Source: JBCCGG01 sp039029395 (GTDB lineage: Bacteria > Pseudomonadota > Alphaproteobacteria > Kiloniellales > JAKSDN01). Taken from it: a stretch of 64,000 nucleotides of DNA. Below, one piece after another: positions 1 through 7,876 of this stretch. How positions within the stretch are numbered: position 1 is the stretch's first letter; each line of letters opens with the position of its first letter. The translations under genes were made by a program, and so were the position numbers. Under the pieces are notes generated by a model. It searched no databases. It had not been told where the DNA came from and saw nothing but the letters and a program-made list of their open reading frames with translations. Location of the stretch: positions 49,780 through 113,779 of the forward strand of contig JBCCGG010000016.1 of the NCBI GenBank assembly GCA_039029395.1, read 5' to 3'.

Positions 1-1
1 G

Positions 2-109
2 GTCGACAAGATCTTGGCGGGCGAATGGCCCAAGGGAGCCTGTCCCGACCTCTGGGATGGCCGAACCGCGGGACGCGTTGCCGAGGACTTGAAATCGCGC
101 CTGGCATAA
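2..109 (+). CDS. wecB: UDP-N-acetylglucosamine 2-epimerase, C-terminal end (partial)
   Basis: The window opens inside a coding region; the frame starting at base 2 gives 35 residues before TAA at 107-109. The motif PDLWDGRTAGRV close to the stop matches the conserved C-terminal LWDGxTAxRI segment of non-hydrolysing UDP-GlcNAc 2-epimerases, which make UDP-ManNAc for surface polysaccharides. The gene converges on an O-antigen-ligase-like gene, which suits an exopolysaccharide/exosortase locus. Only the tail is visible, so the family call rests on one motif and no catalytic residue can be checked. Confidence 0.6.
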   Translation, partial: VDKILAGEWPKGACPDLWDGRTAGRVAEDLKSRLA

Positions 110-135
110 GTTCCCGGGCACTAACGCCGAGGACC

Positions 136-1551
136 TCAGGACTGCTCTTCCAGCTTGGACCTGATGCCGCCCAGCTTTTTGCCAATGATGGTCGGTGCGG
201 CGGGCTCGGGGCGGCTCGGTGTTCGGGCTGTGGCCGGTTGGATGCGGTGCGGCTGGCGACGTTGGGGCGAGCTGAAGCTCTCTTTCAGGGCGGCCCGTTC
301 AAAGGCGAGCTCCTTTTGCACCAGGATCTTGAGCTGAATCATGATAACGACCATCACCCAGTAGAGATCGAACAGGGCCTGGCTCAAGAACGCGCCGCCC
401 ACGGCGTAGCCGACCATGCTCACCTGGAGCATGGCGGCGAGATGGCTTGCCCAGGTGAGATCCGGTCTGTTCTTGGTTCGGCTAATGACCCAAGTGCCGG
501 TCAAGAGCGCCGTTGCGCCAATCAGTAAGAAGATCGCAAGGCCAATAAAGCCATGTTCGCCCAAGACCTCGAAATAGATGCTATGGGCGGCACGGGAAGA
601 GTTCGAGCCCGGCACCAGGCGCAAGAAGCGCTGCAGATCGCCGCCGAGCAAAAAACCGCCGCCGGTGAAGGGCCGCTCTTTGGCAACCTCGTAAGCGTAG
701 CGCCATGCCTCGAAACGGCCTTGGGCCGAGCCATCCTCTTCGTAAGTGGTGATCGAATGCATTCGGTCGTACCACTTGTCCGGCACGATCGCGAGCGCGA
801 TCACAGCCCCGAAGAAGGCGGCGCAAAGCAGAATGCCGCGGCGCGGCGATTTGATGATCAATACGAAGAGCATCGCGCTCAAGGCGAGGAACGCACCGCG
901 GGAATAGGACCCGACGACCGAAATGATCGAGAGCCCGATGGCGCCAATCATGCCGAGGCGAATCCATTGGTTCTCCAGCTGCAAATGAAGGTAGCGCATC
1001 AAAGGGATGACCATGATCGTTGCCAGCGCGAGCGCGTTGTTGGATGCGAAGAAACTCCCCGCTGGTCCGAAGACCATGTTGTTGCCGCCACTCAGTACCG
1101 TGAAGATGCCGCCCTTTACGCTGTAGAATCCGATGGAGCCGACAATGACGCAAATCAGAAGGGTGATGCGCTCGCGCGTGTACATGAGCGCCAGCGTCAA
1201 GAACACGCCGATCATCACTTTTATCGCCTTGTCCCATTTCGTGAAGGCGTCATCCGGGACTAGGGCGAATATCGTGGTGATGCTCATCCAAATGCAGTAG
1301 ACGATCATCAGGCCAGACAGGAAGGTGATCGGAAGCCGCTTTGGCTCACGTGAAAGGCCGTAGGCCAATATCGTTAAAAGGCCGATCACCATCGCGACCG
1401 GTGCGGAATGCATGATACCCCAAGCCAAACGATGGGGGTTCATGAAGCCAATCCAAGACCAGGCGAGAATGCCGATCCAAGGCCGTTTGAGGATGAACGG
1501 AACCAGCACCGCGATGACGCCGATAAGTACAATGTCGCGCAGGCTTAGCAT
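136..1551 (-). CDS. O-antigen ligase-like / exosortase A-associated O-glycosylation ligase (Wzy family)
   Basis: 471-residue polytopic inner-membrane protein with roughly ten hydrophobic segments from residue 5 to about 410 and a basic, proline-rich cytoplasmic tail. The N-terminus (GFMNPHRLAWG near residue 35), the large periplasmic loop with GRFEAWRYAYEVAKERPFTG (about 270-290) and HSIYFEVLGEHGFIGL (about 325-340) are typical of the Wzy/WaaL-type O-antigen ligase family, in particular the putative O-glycosylation ligase found with exosortase A. Such proteins transfer or polymerise lipid-linked glycans on the periplasmic face. The epimerase tail next to it supports an exopolysaccharide locus. 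No exosortase gene lies in the window, so the exosortase link is inferred from family resemblance. Confidence 0.8.
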   Translation of the reverse strand: MLSLRDIVLIGVIAVLVPFILKRPWIGILAWSWIGFMNPHRLAWGIMHSAPVAMVIGLLTILAYGLSREPKRLPITFLSGLMIVYCIWMSITTIFALVPDDAFTKWDKAIKVMIGVFLTLALMYTRERITLLICVIVGSIGFYSVKGGIFTVLSGGNNMVFGPAGSFFASNNALALATIMVIPLMRYLHLQLENQWIRLGMIGAIGLSIISVVGSYSRGAFLALSAMLFVLIIKSPRRGILLCAAFFGAVIALAIVPDKWYDRMHSITTYEEDGSAQGRFEAWRYAYEVAKERPFTGGGFLLGGDLQRFLRLVPGSNSSRAAHSIYFEVLGEHGFIGLAIFLLIGATALLTGTWVISRTKNRPDLTWASHLAAMLQVSMVGYAVGGAFLSQALFDLYWVMVVIMIQLKILVQKELAFERAALKESFSSPQRRQPHRIQPATARTPSRPEPAAPTIIGKKLGGIRSKLEEQS

Positions 1552-1947
1552 GAATCGTCCGTTGGTCCTGGTCAGCTGGCTCGTGCGCCGCGGCGGCGTT
1601 CAATGAGCCCTAAGGTCTTAGTTTACGGTGGTTAATTTACTCTCTAGAGGCCTGTCCTTTCATCCACCACCGAATAACGGCATCCGCGCCGCGCCTGGTC
1701 TCGCCGACGAGAAGATCCGGGATAGTAGGGTGATCGGGCCCCGCCTGCTACCGAATTCTCAAGCCGTCGGTCTGGGCTTTTGATCTGCTCAAGGATCCCT
1801 TACCAGATCGAGCGCTTGGCCTAGAGGAGAAATCTTAACCCGAGCTGGGCTAGAGGATAGGAGCCGCTGGCTGCCCTCAGACCGGCCAATATCACTCTAT
1901 GGGATCAAGTTCCGCTTGAATTATTCAATAAATTCAGCTAGTTCGCC
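1552..1947. other. Intergenic region between divergent genes
   Basis: About 400 bases separating two divergently transcribed genes, presumably holding both promoters. I saw no clear sigma-54 site, terminator or strong repeat. The 3' part (1915-1945) is AT-rich. An in-frame TAG at 1939-1941 limits how far upstream the next gene can start. Confidence 0.5.
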
Positions 1948-3870
1948 ATGTTGATTGAACTCCGGGAGCGGCAAGACTTGGACACAGGTGCGAGCAATCC
2001 CCCGTTCGGCCTGCCGTCCGGGCTTTGCGGCTGGTTTGGCGACGGCTCGCAGCTTGAAGACCCAAGCCAGGCGCTCGAGGCCATGGCGACCGGACTTGCC
2101 CCCAAGCCGTCGTCCGAGAGGCCGCTGGCCGAGTGGGATCATGCCCTACACCTGTCGCCCGGCAGCGAGTCGTCAACCATCTGCCAGATCGATGACCTGA
2201 CTCTCGCGATTGAGGGGCACCCGAGATGGAGCGATCCGGCGCTGGCCGCCATGGCGGCTGCCCAGGGTTTCGGCGCGGCTCTGGCCCACGCCTACCGGTC
2301 GCGGGGTGCCGCTTTTCTGGAAGTCCTGGAGGGTACCTTCGCGTTGGCGCTTCTCGATCCCAAGGCGAGGCGTTGCCTGCTGGCGATCGACCGCATGGGC
2401 ATTCACGCCCTGTGCTACGGTCGAACGCGACAGGGTGGGATCGTTTTCGGCAGCAACGCGACGAGCGTCGCGGCCCACCCCTCGATCGAGAAGGCCATAT
2501 CGGCGCAAGCAATATACAACTATCTACTGTTCTTCTATGTCCCTGGGCCGGGCAGCATCTACGACTCCCAGACCAAGCTGCTACCGGCGCAGTATCTGCT
2601 CTACGAAGATGGCGAGGTGCGCAGCGATTTCTATTGGCAGGCGCCCTACGGGTCAGGGCACGGCACCGACATGGAGTCGCTCAAATCAAGGCTGTTTGAA
2701 AGCCTTCGGACCTCGGTCGATCGGTCGATCGTCGGCGAATCCCCGGAGCGCATCGGGGCCTTTCTGAGCGGTGGGCTGGACAGTTCAGCGGTTGTCGGGG
2801 TCCTTGCCGAGGCGACCGACCGGCCGGTCAAGTCCTTCACCATCGGCTTCGCCAACGAGAGCCATGACGAAACGCCCTATGCCGAGGCGGCGGCCCACCA
2901 TTTCAAGAGCGAGCATCATCTCTACCGGGTCACCCCACAGGATGTTCACGATCTGATTCCGCAGATCGCGGCCGCCTTCGACGAACCATTCGGCAATGCC
3001 TCGGTGGTGCCAACCTACTGCTGCGCTCGCCTGGCCCGGCAGCATGGCGTCGATCTCATGATTGCCGGCGACGGTGGCGACGAGCTCTTTGCCGGCAACC
3101 CCTGGTATCCCCGCCAACAGGTCTTCGCGCTCTATGAAAAGGTGCCCAAGGCCTTGCGCAGGCGCTTGATCGAGCCGCTTGTCTTTGGCTTGCCAGGCGC
3201 AGAGCGCATTGACCTGCTGCGCAAGGCCCGCAAGTACATAACCATCGCCAATCAACCCATGCCCGATCGCGGATTTCGCCCGGAGGCTGCCGTGGTGTCC
3301 GATATTCGCGACATCGTGGCGCCTGACATCTACGAACAGGTCGACGCCAACCAGCCCCTAGAGGTCTTGCGAGCGGCCTATTTCCGTGCCGGCTCCGAGG
3401 ACCTGGTGCAACGCATGATGCACCTTGATTTGGAAACCGTGTTGGCCGGCTGCGACATTCGGAAGGTCAGCCGGATGTGCGCCTTGGCCGGCGTCCGGGT
3501 GCGCTTTCCGTTGCTCGACCAGGCCGTGGTGGAGATGTCCACGGAGGTGCCTCCCGACCTGTTGCTACACCGCTTTAAGCTGCGCCACTTTTATCGCCGG
3601 GCGATGGCGGAATTCCTGCCACAGGCGGTACTTTCCAAGCACAAGCACGGATTCGGCTTGCCTTGGGCGCAAATGCTCGCCGAGCAGCCCATGCTGCGCG
3701 ACCTGGCCTACGACACGCTCAACATGGCCAAGCGGCGCGGCCTGGTGCTCGAGTCCTACATTGACCAGCTGGTCAAACAGCAACAGCGTCATCCGGGCAG
3801 CGCGCCCCATGCCGGACCAATCTGGGACATGATGATCCTCGAGCTTTGGATGCAAAGCCACATGGATTGA
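1948..3870 (+). CDS. Asparagine synthetase-like amidotransferase without an N-terminal catalytic Cys
   Basis: 640 residues. An N-terminal class II glutamine amidotransferase-like domain (about 25-230) is followed by an asparagine synthetase ATP-pyrophosphatase domain. The PP-loop SGGLDSS is at 274-280 and GDGGDELFAG begins at 374, so ATP-dependent acyl-adenylate chemistry is likely. In normal members the nucleophilic Cys is residue 2; here the CGWFG motif has its Cys at 27. An in-frame TAG at 1939-1941 and the absence of a start codon directly before Cys27 rule out a simple mis-annotated start. Either a propeptide is removed or glutamine hydrolysis is lost, as in lasso-peptide cyclases, which share this fold. 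Family members often sit in exosortase/exopolysaccharide loci. There is no strong ribosome-binding site before the ATG. The substrate is unknown. Confidence 0.85.
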   Translation: MLIELRERQDLDTGASNPPFGLPSGLCGWFGDGSQLEDPSQALEAMATGLAPKPSSERPLAEWDHALHLSPGSESSTICQIDDLTLAIEGHPRWSDPALAAMAAAQGFGAALAHAYRSRGAAFLEVLEGTFALALLDPKARRCLLAIDRMGIHALCYGRTRQGGIVFGSNATSVAAHPSIEKAISAQAIYNYLLFFYVPGPGSIYDSQTKLLPAQYLLYEDGEVRSDFYWQAPYGSGHGTDMESLKSRLFESLRTSVDRSIVGESPERIGAFLSGGLDSSAVVGVLAEATDRPVKSFTIGFANESHDETPYAEAAAHHFKSEHHLYRVTPQDVHDLIPQIAAAFDEPFGNASVVPTYCCARLARQHGVDLMIAGDGGDELFAGNPWYPRQQVFALYEKVPKALRRRLIEPLVFGLPGAERIDLLRKARKYITIANQPMPDRGFRPEAAVVSDIRDIVAPDIYEQVDANQPLEVLRAAYFRAGSEDLVQRMMHLDLETVLAGCDIRKVSRMCALAGVRVRFPLLDQAVVEMSTEVPPDLLLHRFKLRHFYRRAMAEFLPQAVLSKHKHGFGLPWAQMLAEQPMLRDLAYDTLNMAKRRGLVLESYIDQLVKQQQRHPGSAPHAGPIWDMMILELWMQSHMD

Positions 3871-3890
3871 CCATGGGCCGCGGTCCACAT

Positions 3891-5039
3891 TCAAGGGCTG
3901 GGCAGGTCAGGATAGGCCGGCAGGCCGGCGGCCTGACGATCGGCGAAGAGGCGGTTGTTCGCGCGGGTCGCGGCGAGTGGCAGCCCAAGCAGGTAGTCGA
4001 GCCGGACGCCCAAGGGTTCGGATAAGCCCTGGCAGCCTTCGAACGGGCCAACCAGCTTGTTGCCGGTCACCACGATCGGCCCGGGAGTCTCGGTGATCAG
4101 AAGACAATTTCGGCTCGTTCCGTCACCATCGATGATGAAGGTGTTTCCCTCGATCAACGTGAAATCCGGCTGGCGTTTCGGGTAGGCGGTCTTGTGCCCG
4201 CTCAGCGCGATGCCCAGGAGGTTGCGGTTGTCCCGGTTCGGCCCGACTTGGCAGACATTGTTTCGGATCTCGCTGTGACCGCCGACCACGATGTCGATGC
4301 AAAGGCTGCCGTCGCCGTCCAACTGGGCGATCACGTTATCCTCGATCACGTTTCGCCCGGCCCCGGTCTTGAGGCCATGGCCTTGGCCACTGGTGCCGAT
4401 GACGCTGTTGCGCCGGAACTCCAGGTCGCCCTCGACCTTTTTGGATATGTAGACGCCGTGGTTGTAGTTTCCCGACGGGACGGTTCCCGTCATGCGGTTG
4501 TCTTCGATCACAATTCGGCTGGGCGTGCCGGCCGTGCCACCGAGGATGTGCATCTGATTGTCGCGAAATCGGTTGCCCCGGATCGTTGCGCGCGGGGTTT
4601 CCAGGCGGATTGCCGCGCCGTTGCCGTCGCGCGCGCTGGCTTTGGAAAACTCGATTCCCTCAATGGTGACGTCCGGCGCGGTCACGGTGAAGATGCCCTT
4701 GCCGTTGTAGACCCGCTCGGTGAAGTGGGCGCCCGGCTCGCCGCGAATGGTGACGCCCGGCACCGCGATCTTGACGCCTTCGCGGTAGGTCCCGGGGGCA
4801 ACCAGGATCGTTTGACCGGGGCGCGCCTGAGCGAGGGCCGCCTGGAGGCTGGCGAAGCTGCAAGCCGTAGGGGCGCTCTCCGGTTCGGGGCAAACCCGCA
4901 GATCACCGCTCTGGGGCGCGGCTGCGTCCGTTGTATGGGCGGCGACGCCGAGGAGGGCGGCAAGGCATAGGATCTGGCAAAAGGAGCTGCCCCCGGGCCT
5001 AAACACTGGGGGTGTCCCGCTTGATCGCGGTCCTCGCAC
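3891..5039 (-). CDS. Secreted right-handed parallel beta-helix protein
   Basis: 382 residues from a GTG start (an alternative GTG lies at 5006). A hydrophobic signal segment with small residues at its end (about 20-40) precedes the motif SFASLQAALAQARPGQTILVAPGTYREGV, with TIRGEPG after it, the usual opening of pectate-lyase/NosD-like parallel beta-helix proteins. Repeated short strands with Asn and Gly turns (IRGNRFRDNQ, IEDNRMTG, IEDNVIAQ, IEGNTFII) follow to about 340. Such proteins bind or cleave polysaccharides in the periplasm or at the surface. It converges on the asparagine-synthetase-like gene 20 bases away and may act on the locus's exopolysaccharide. No catalytic residues were identified. 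Confidence 0.8.
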   Translation of the reverse strand: MRGPRSSGTPPVFRPGGSSFCQILCLAALLGVAAHTTDAAAPQSGDLRVCPEPESAPTACSFASLQAALAQARPGQTILVAPGTYREGVKIAVPGVTIRGEPGAHFTERVYNGKGIFTVTAPDVTIEGIEFSKASARDGNGAAIRLETPRATIRGNRFRDNQMHILGGTAGTPSRIVIEDNRMTGTVPSGNYNHGVYISKKVEGDLEFRRNSVIGTSGQGHGLKTGAGRNVIEDNVIAQLDGDGSLCIDIVVGGHSEIRNNVCQVGPNRDNRNLLGIALSGHKTAYPKRQPDFTLIEGNTFIIDGDGTSRNCLLITETPGPIVVTGNKLVGPFEGCQGLSEPLGVRLDYLLGLPLAATRANNRLFADRQAAGLPAYPDLPSP

Positions 5040-5117
5040 CAGCGAACCGAATGGGCCCTGGCGCCTTAGTCCACGGCGTTGCCATCGGGCCAGTGTGCCG
5101 CGATAGCGGCGGTTCTG

Positions 5118-5321
5118 CTAGACGGCCTGGGCTGGGCGGTGCTGGCGAACACTTTCGATAGTATTCAGTATCTCAGGCAGCGCCATGTCGGGCTTTTCGG
5201 CGAGGACCGCGCATACCGCGAAGACAGTGGCGGTGTCGTCGTCGCAGCCTTCAACCAAAGCACCGTCCAATGCCGTCTTTATGGTGTCTTCAAGCACTGT
5301 TCTAAAGGCCTCGTTAACCAT
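5118..5321 (-). CDS. Small acidic hypothetical protein
   Basis: 67 residues from an ATG at 5321, beginning MVNEAFRTVLEDTIKTALDG. The composition is acidic and helix-forming, without the Arg/Pro excess of antisense frames in this GC-rich DNA, which argues for a real gene. A longer Arg/Ser-rich extension to 5399 looks non-coding. No clear ribosome-binding site is visible. A copy of the GTGTAAAGTTTTCCGA box lies about 195 bases upstream and could affect it. I do not recognise the family. Confidence 0.35.
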   Translation of the reverse strand: MVNEAFRTVLEDTIKTALDGALVEGCDDDTATVFAVCAVLAEKPDMALPEILNTIESVRQHRPAQAV

Positions 5322-5516
5322 TTGGGCGAAGCATCTGGACCGGCTTTGCCCCCGCGCACTCACTGTCTTGGAGGGGCGGCCGGAACCGGCGCTCACCACG
5401 ACGATAGAGCTGCGACCTTAACGAGAGGTTTAGGCTCGAAAGGGTCCGGGACGAACCGTGGCTGGGGCACCGAGGTGTCCGGCCATCATCGGCGGTTTTC
5501 TTCAAGCGCTGGTAGA

Positions 5517-5532
5517 GTGTAAAGTTTTCCGA
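5517..5532 (+). promoter_or_regulatory. Distal copy of a 16-base regulatory box (activator-site candidate)
   Basis: GTGTAAAGTTTTCCGA occurs here and, as its exact reverse complement, at 5643-5658, giving an inverted pair about 110 bases apart upstream of a sigma-54 promoter. Paired distal sites are typical of enhancer sites for sigma-54 activators. The TGTAAA...TTCCGACA pattern resembles, from memory, the palindromes upstream of PEP-CTERM genes controlled by PrsK/PrsR. Confidence 0.6.
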
Positions 5533-5636
5533 TACCTCATCGGGTTCAGGATTGTAACGATTTTGCCTGGTATTTTAAGGGTTTAGTATGAATGCCCGTG
5601 ATATGATCCCATCACTTAGGATGATTTGGGCGCCGT

Positions 5637-5661
5637 AAAGTGTCGGAAAACTTTACACTTT
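5637..5661 (-). promoter_or_regulatory. Proximal palindromic activator box (PrsR-like)
   Basis: Imperfect palindrome with 7-base arms AAAGTGT (5637-5643) and ACACTTT (5655-5661) around an 11-base core. It contains the same 16-base sequence as the distal box, in reverse orientation. Its centre is about 74 bases upstream of the sigma-54 -24 element, a usual enhancer distance. The match to PrsR-type sites is by resemblance only. Confidence 0.65.
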
Positions 5662-5720
5662 CGCCATTGCCGCAGGGAGCACACGCGTATGAATCGAGCA
5701 ACTTCAATAACTTATCAAAG

Positions 5721-5737
5721 TTGGTGTGATTCTTGCA
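5721..5737 (+). promoter_or_regulatory. Sigma-54 (RpoN) -24/-12 promoter
   Basis: TTGGTGTGATTCTTGCA has the diagnostic GG at 5723-5724 and GC at 5735-5736 with exactly ten bases between, and matches TTGG..TTGCA at both elements. Transcription should start near 5748, ahead of the Tat-protein gene. Two copies of an activator-type box lie upstream. Confidence 0.8.
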
Positions 5738-5821
5738 TGGGTAAAAGGGATATCTTGGCCTTGATTTAAATTCGCGTGCATGCGATATATCACGGGCCAG
5801 CAATCTGCGCGGATTAGGGTA

Positions 5822-6544
5822 ATGGCAGATAATGACCAAGTAGGCGCCGGGCGAAGCGTGAACCGTTCAGGAGAAGAAACTCCGGATAAGGAGCGGGAAC
5901 CAAGCAACGCTAAGCTGGACAGGCGAAGGAAGTTTCTAATCGGGGGGTTAGCAACCGCCCCCGTTATAGCGACATTGTCGAGCCGTCCGGCCTGGGCGGG
6001 CGCGAACTGTCCCTATTCTGATCGTTTGTCCGATCACCTTTCGGAAGACCCGGTCACCTGCTACGGCGATAACCTTCAGGAGTGGCAAGCCCACCCGGAG
6101 CGAATCGAAGGGCTCTTCGACACGGGACCGGAACATCCGGTCAATGGCCACCCGGATTACACGGTTCTAACGAATCGTGAGCTGAGACAGCTCAGGCGGG
6201 CTGGTATCCTCACGCCTGAAGAGGTCAAGGAATACAAGGAAGAGCGGAACAACAATCCCGGTCAGACCTTTGTGGAGACCTTTGGTGTCACGCCGATCGG
6301 TATCGATGTCCCGCCCGATGCGACCCTGATGCAGTGCCTCTACGAGGGCAATCTCGATGGTCAGTGCGTCGCCGCCTACTGCAACGTTCTGTACCATCAG
6401 CCGCAGGACTTCGGCTATTCTGAGACGGGGCTGAGAAATCTTGTCGCAAGCCTATTGCACAACGATCCTGAACAGCTTCACTCGATTCTTGCCTACATGA
6501 ACGCGAACCTGCAGGGCGCCAATCCCTTCCTGCCCATGGGGTAG
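5822..6544 (+). CDS. Tat-exported hypothetical protein, sigma-54 controlled, heads the PqqD/HprK-like cassette
   Basis: 240 residues from the ATG at 5822, preferred over an in-frame ATG at 5780 because GGATTAGGG precedes it. A long polar N-terminus leads to RRRKFLIGG, a hydrophobic stretch (LATAPVIATLSS) and RPAWA, a twin-arginine signal with a likely cut after AWA. The mature part is acidic, with Cys in ANCPYSD, VTCYGD, MQCLY, GQCVAAYC and a C-terminal half containing ETFGVTPIGIDVPPDATL. I recognise no domain. The gene follows the sigma-54 promoter and is 133 bases upstream of the PqqD-like gene in the same direction, so it may be the substrate or exported partner of that cassette (inference). 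Confidence 0.8.
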   Translation: MADNDQVGAGRSVNRSGEETPDKEREPSNAKLDRRRKFLIGGLATAPVIATLSSRPAWAGANCPYSDRLSDHLSEDPVTCYGDNLQEWQAHPERIEGLFDTGPEHPVNGHPDYTVLTNRELRQLRRAGILTPEEVKEYKEERNNNPGQTFVETFGVTPIGIDVPPDATLMQCLYEGNLDGQCVAAYCNVLYHQPQDFGYSETGLRNLVASLLHNDPEQLHSILAYMNANLQGANPFLPMG

Positions 6545-6677
6545 TTCAGCCTTAGGCGCTGAGCGTGTGAGGTCCATCCGTTAACTGTATTTTTTCGCTG
6601 TCGGGCTAGGTATCCTCGTGCGAGTCGCCTGGCGCACCTTGGCGCGCGAAGGCCGGACTGGGAGGGTAGCCTGACCC

Positions 6678-6962
6678 GTGGCGGAGCTTTGGAAGTCCGT
6701 CGATCCATCGAAGCTTGAGTGGCGGGTGTGGAGCGACGAGCACGTTGTTTACGACGACGGTTCGGGCGACACCCACTTGCTTGACGACGAGGCCGCCGGG
6801 GTCCTGCGACGCCTCTGTCAGGGGCCGGCCAGCGCCGATCAGCTGGTCGCCGAGCTGGCCCAGGAGCTGGAGATCGAGCCCAATCAGGTCCTGGAGTCCC
6901 ACGTCGAGGCGATCTTAAAGAAATTCAGGCAGCTGGCCCTGATCGAGCCAGAGGCGTCATGA
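6678..6962 (+). CDS. PqqD-family peptide-binding protein (HPr-rel-A-type system)
   Basis: 94 residues from a GTG start. The core pattern YDDGSGDTHLLDDEAAGVLRRL followed by a winged-helix-like second half (SADQLVAELAQELEIEPNQV) is that of PqqD, the RiPP-recognition-element fold that presents leader peptides to modifying enzymes. Its ATGA overlap with the next gene, an HprK-related kinase, and the nucleotidyltransferase after that match the HPr-rel-A gene arrangement. No radical SAM partner is nearby, so it probably serves the kinase, the nucleotidyltransferase or the asparagine-synthetase-like enzyme. Confidence 0.85.
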   Translation: MAELWKSVDPSKLEWRVWSDEHVVYDDGSGDTHLLDDEAAGVLRRLCQGPASADQLVAELAQELEIEPNQVLESHVEAILKKFRQLALIEPEAS

Positions 6963-7876
6963 ACCTGTCCCAGCTATCTCCAGCCGAGCTTGCGGAGGGT
7001 TTGCGCGGGCCGGGAATCAATCTGTGTACTGGGCCCTTCACGACGCGCATCCGCTCGCCGATCGAGTACGTCGCCGAGGGCATGGCCTTGCTTTACGGCA
7101 ACAACCGGATCGCCGGGCCGGAGGAGTTCGTCGACTTTCACGTCGCGATCGAGGCACCTGGCGGTATCAGGCGCTGGTGGCGGCGCCAGGCGCTCTTCAC
7201 CCTCGACGGCACCACGCCGTTCGCGCCGCTGCCTTACGACGAGGCCTTGCCGCTTCTGGAATGGGGCCTCAACCGCGCCGTCACGTCCCATGCCCACACC
7301 TACCTGGTGCTGCACGCCGGCGTGATCGAGCGCGATGGTTGGGTCGCGCTGCTGCCGGGGCGCCCTGGCGCCGGCAAGAGCACGCTCTGCGCCTATCTGA
7401 TGTTCAATGGCTGGCGCCTCTTATCCGACGAGCTGGCCCTGGTCTCGCTCGAAGACGGCCTGGTGACGCCCCTGGCGCGGCCGGTCAGCATGAAGAACCA
7501 ATCGATTGAGGTGATTCGCGAGCGCGTTCCCGAAGCGCAGATCAGCCGGGTTTCCGGCAACACCGTGAAAGGCGCGGTGGCGCTTCTGAAGGTAGAGGCC
7601 GGCAGCGTGGCCCGGGTCGCGGAGCAGGCCCGACCGGCATGGGTGATCTTTCCCCGCTTCCAGCCGGCGGCCGAGGCCGAGCTCGCCCCGCGCTCCAAGG
7701 CACAGGCCTTGCTGGAGCTTGGCAACAATGCCTTCAACTATTCGGTTCACGGCCTCCGGGGCTTTCGCTGTCTGGCCGACCTGGTGGAGCGCTGCGGCTG
7801 CTACGATTTCACCTACAGCGAGCTCGAGGAGGCACGCGAGATCTTTGCCCGCTTGGCGCCGCCGGAGGCCTCGTGA
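6959..7876 (+). CDS. HprK-related kinase A
   Basis: 305 residues. Walker A GRPGAGKST at 134-142 is preceded by HAGVIERDGWVALLPG, the hallmark of HPr kinase/phosphorylase-like proteins, and followed by LLSDELALVSLEDG with the Walker-B-like acidic residues. True HprK phosphorylates HPr on Ser; relatives in lasso-peptide clusters phosphorylate the peptide instead. No ptsH or PTS gene is nearby, so the target is probably another protein or peptide in this cassette. It overlaps the PqqD-like gene by four bases and the nucleotidyltransferase by four bases (GTGA), so the three are translationally coupled. Confidence 0.88.
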   Translation: MNLSQLSPAELAEGLRGPGINLCTGPFTTRIRSPIEYVAEGMALLYGNNRIAGPEEFVDFHVAIEAPGGIRRWWRRQALFTLDGTTPFAPLPYDEALPLLEWGLNRAVTSHAHTYLVLHAGVIERDGWVALLPGRPGAGKSTLCAYLMFNGWRLLSDELALVSLEDGLVTPLARPVSMKNQSIEVIRERVPEAQISRVSGNTVKGAVALLKVEAGSVARVAEQARPAWVIFPRFQPAAEAELAPRSKAQALLELGNNAFNYSVHGLRGFRCLADLVERCGCYDFTYSELEEAREIFARLAPPEAS

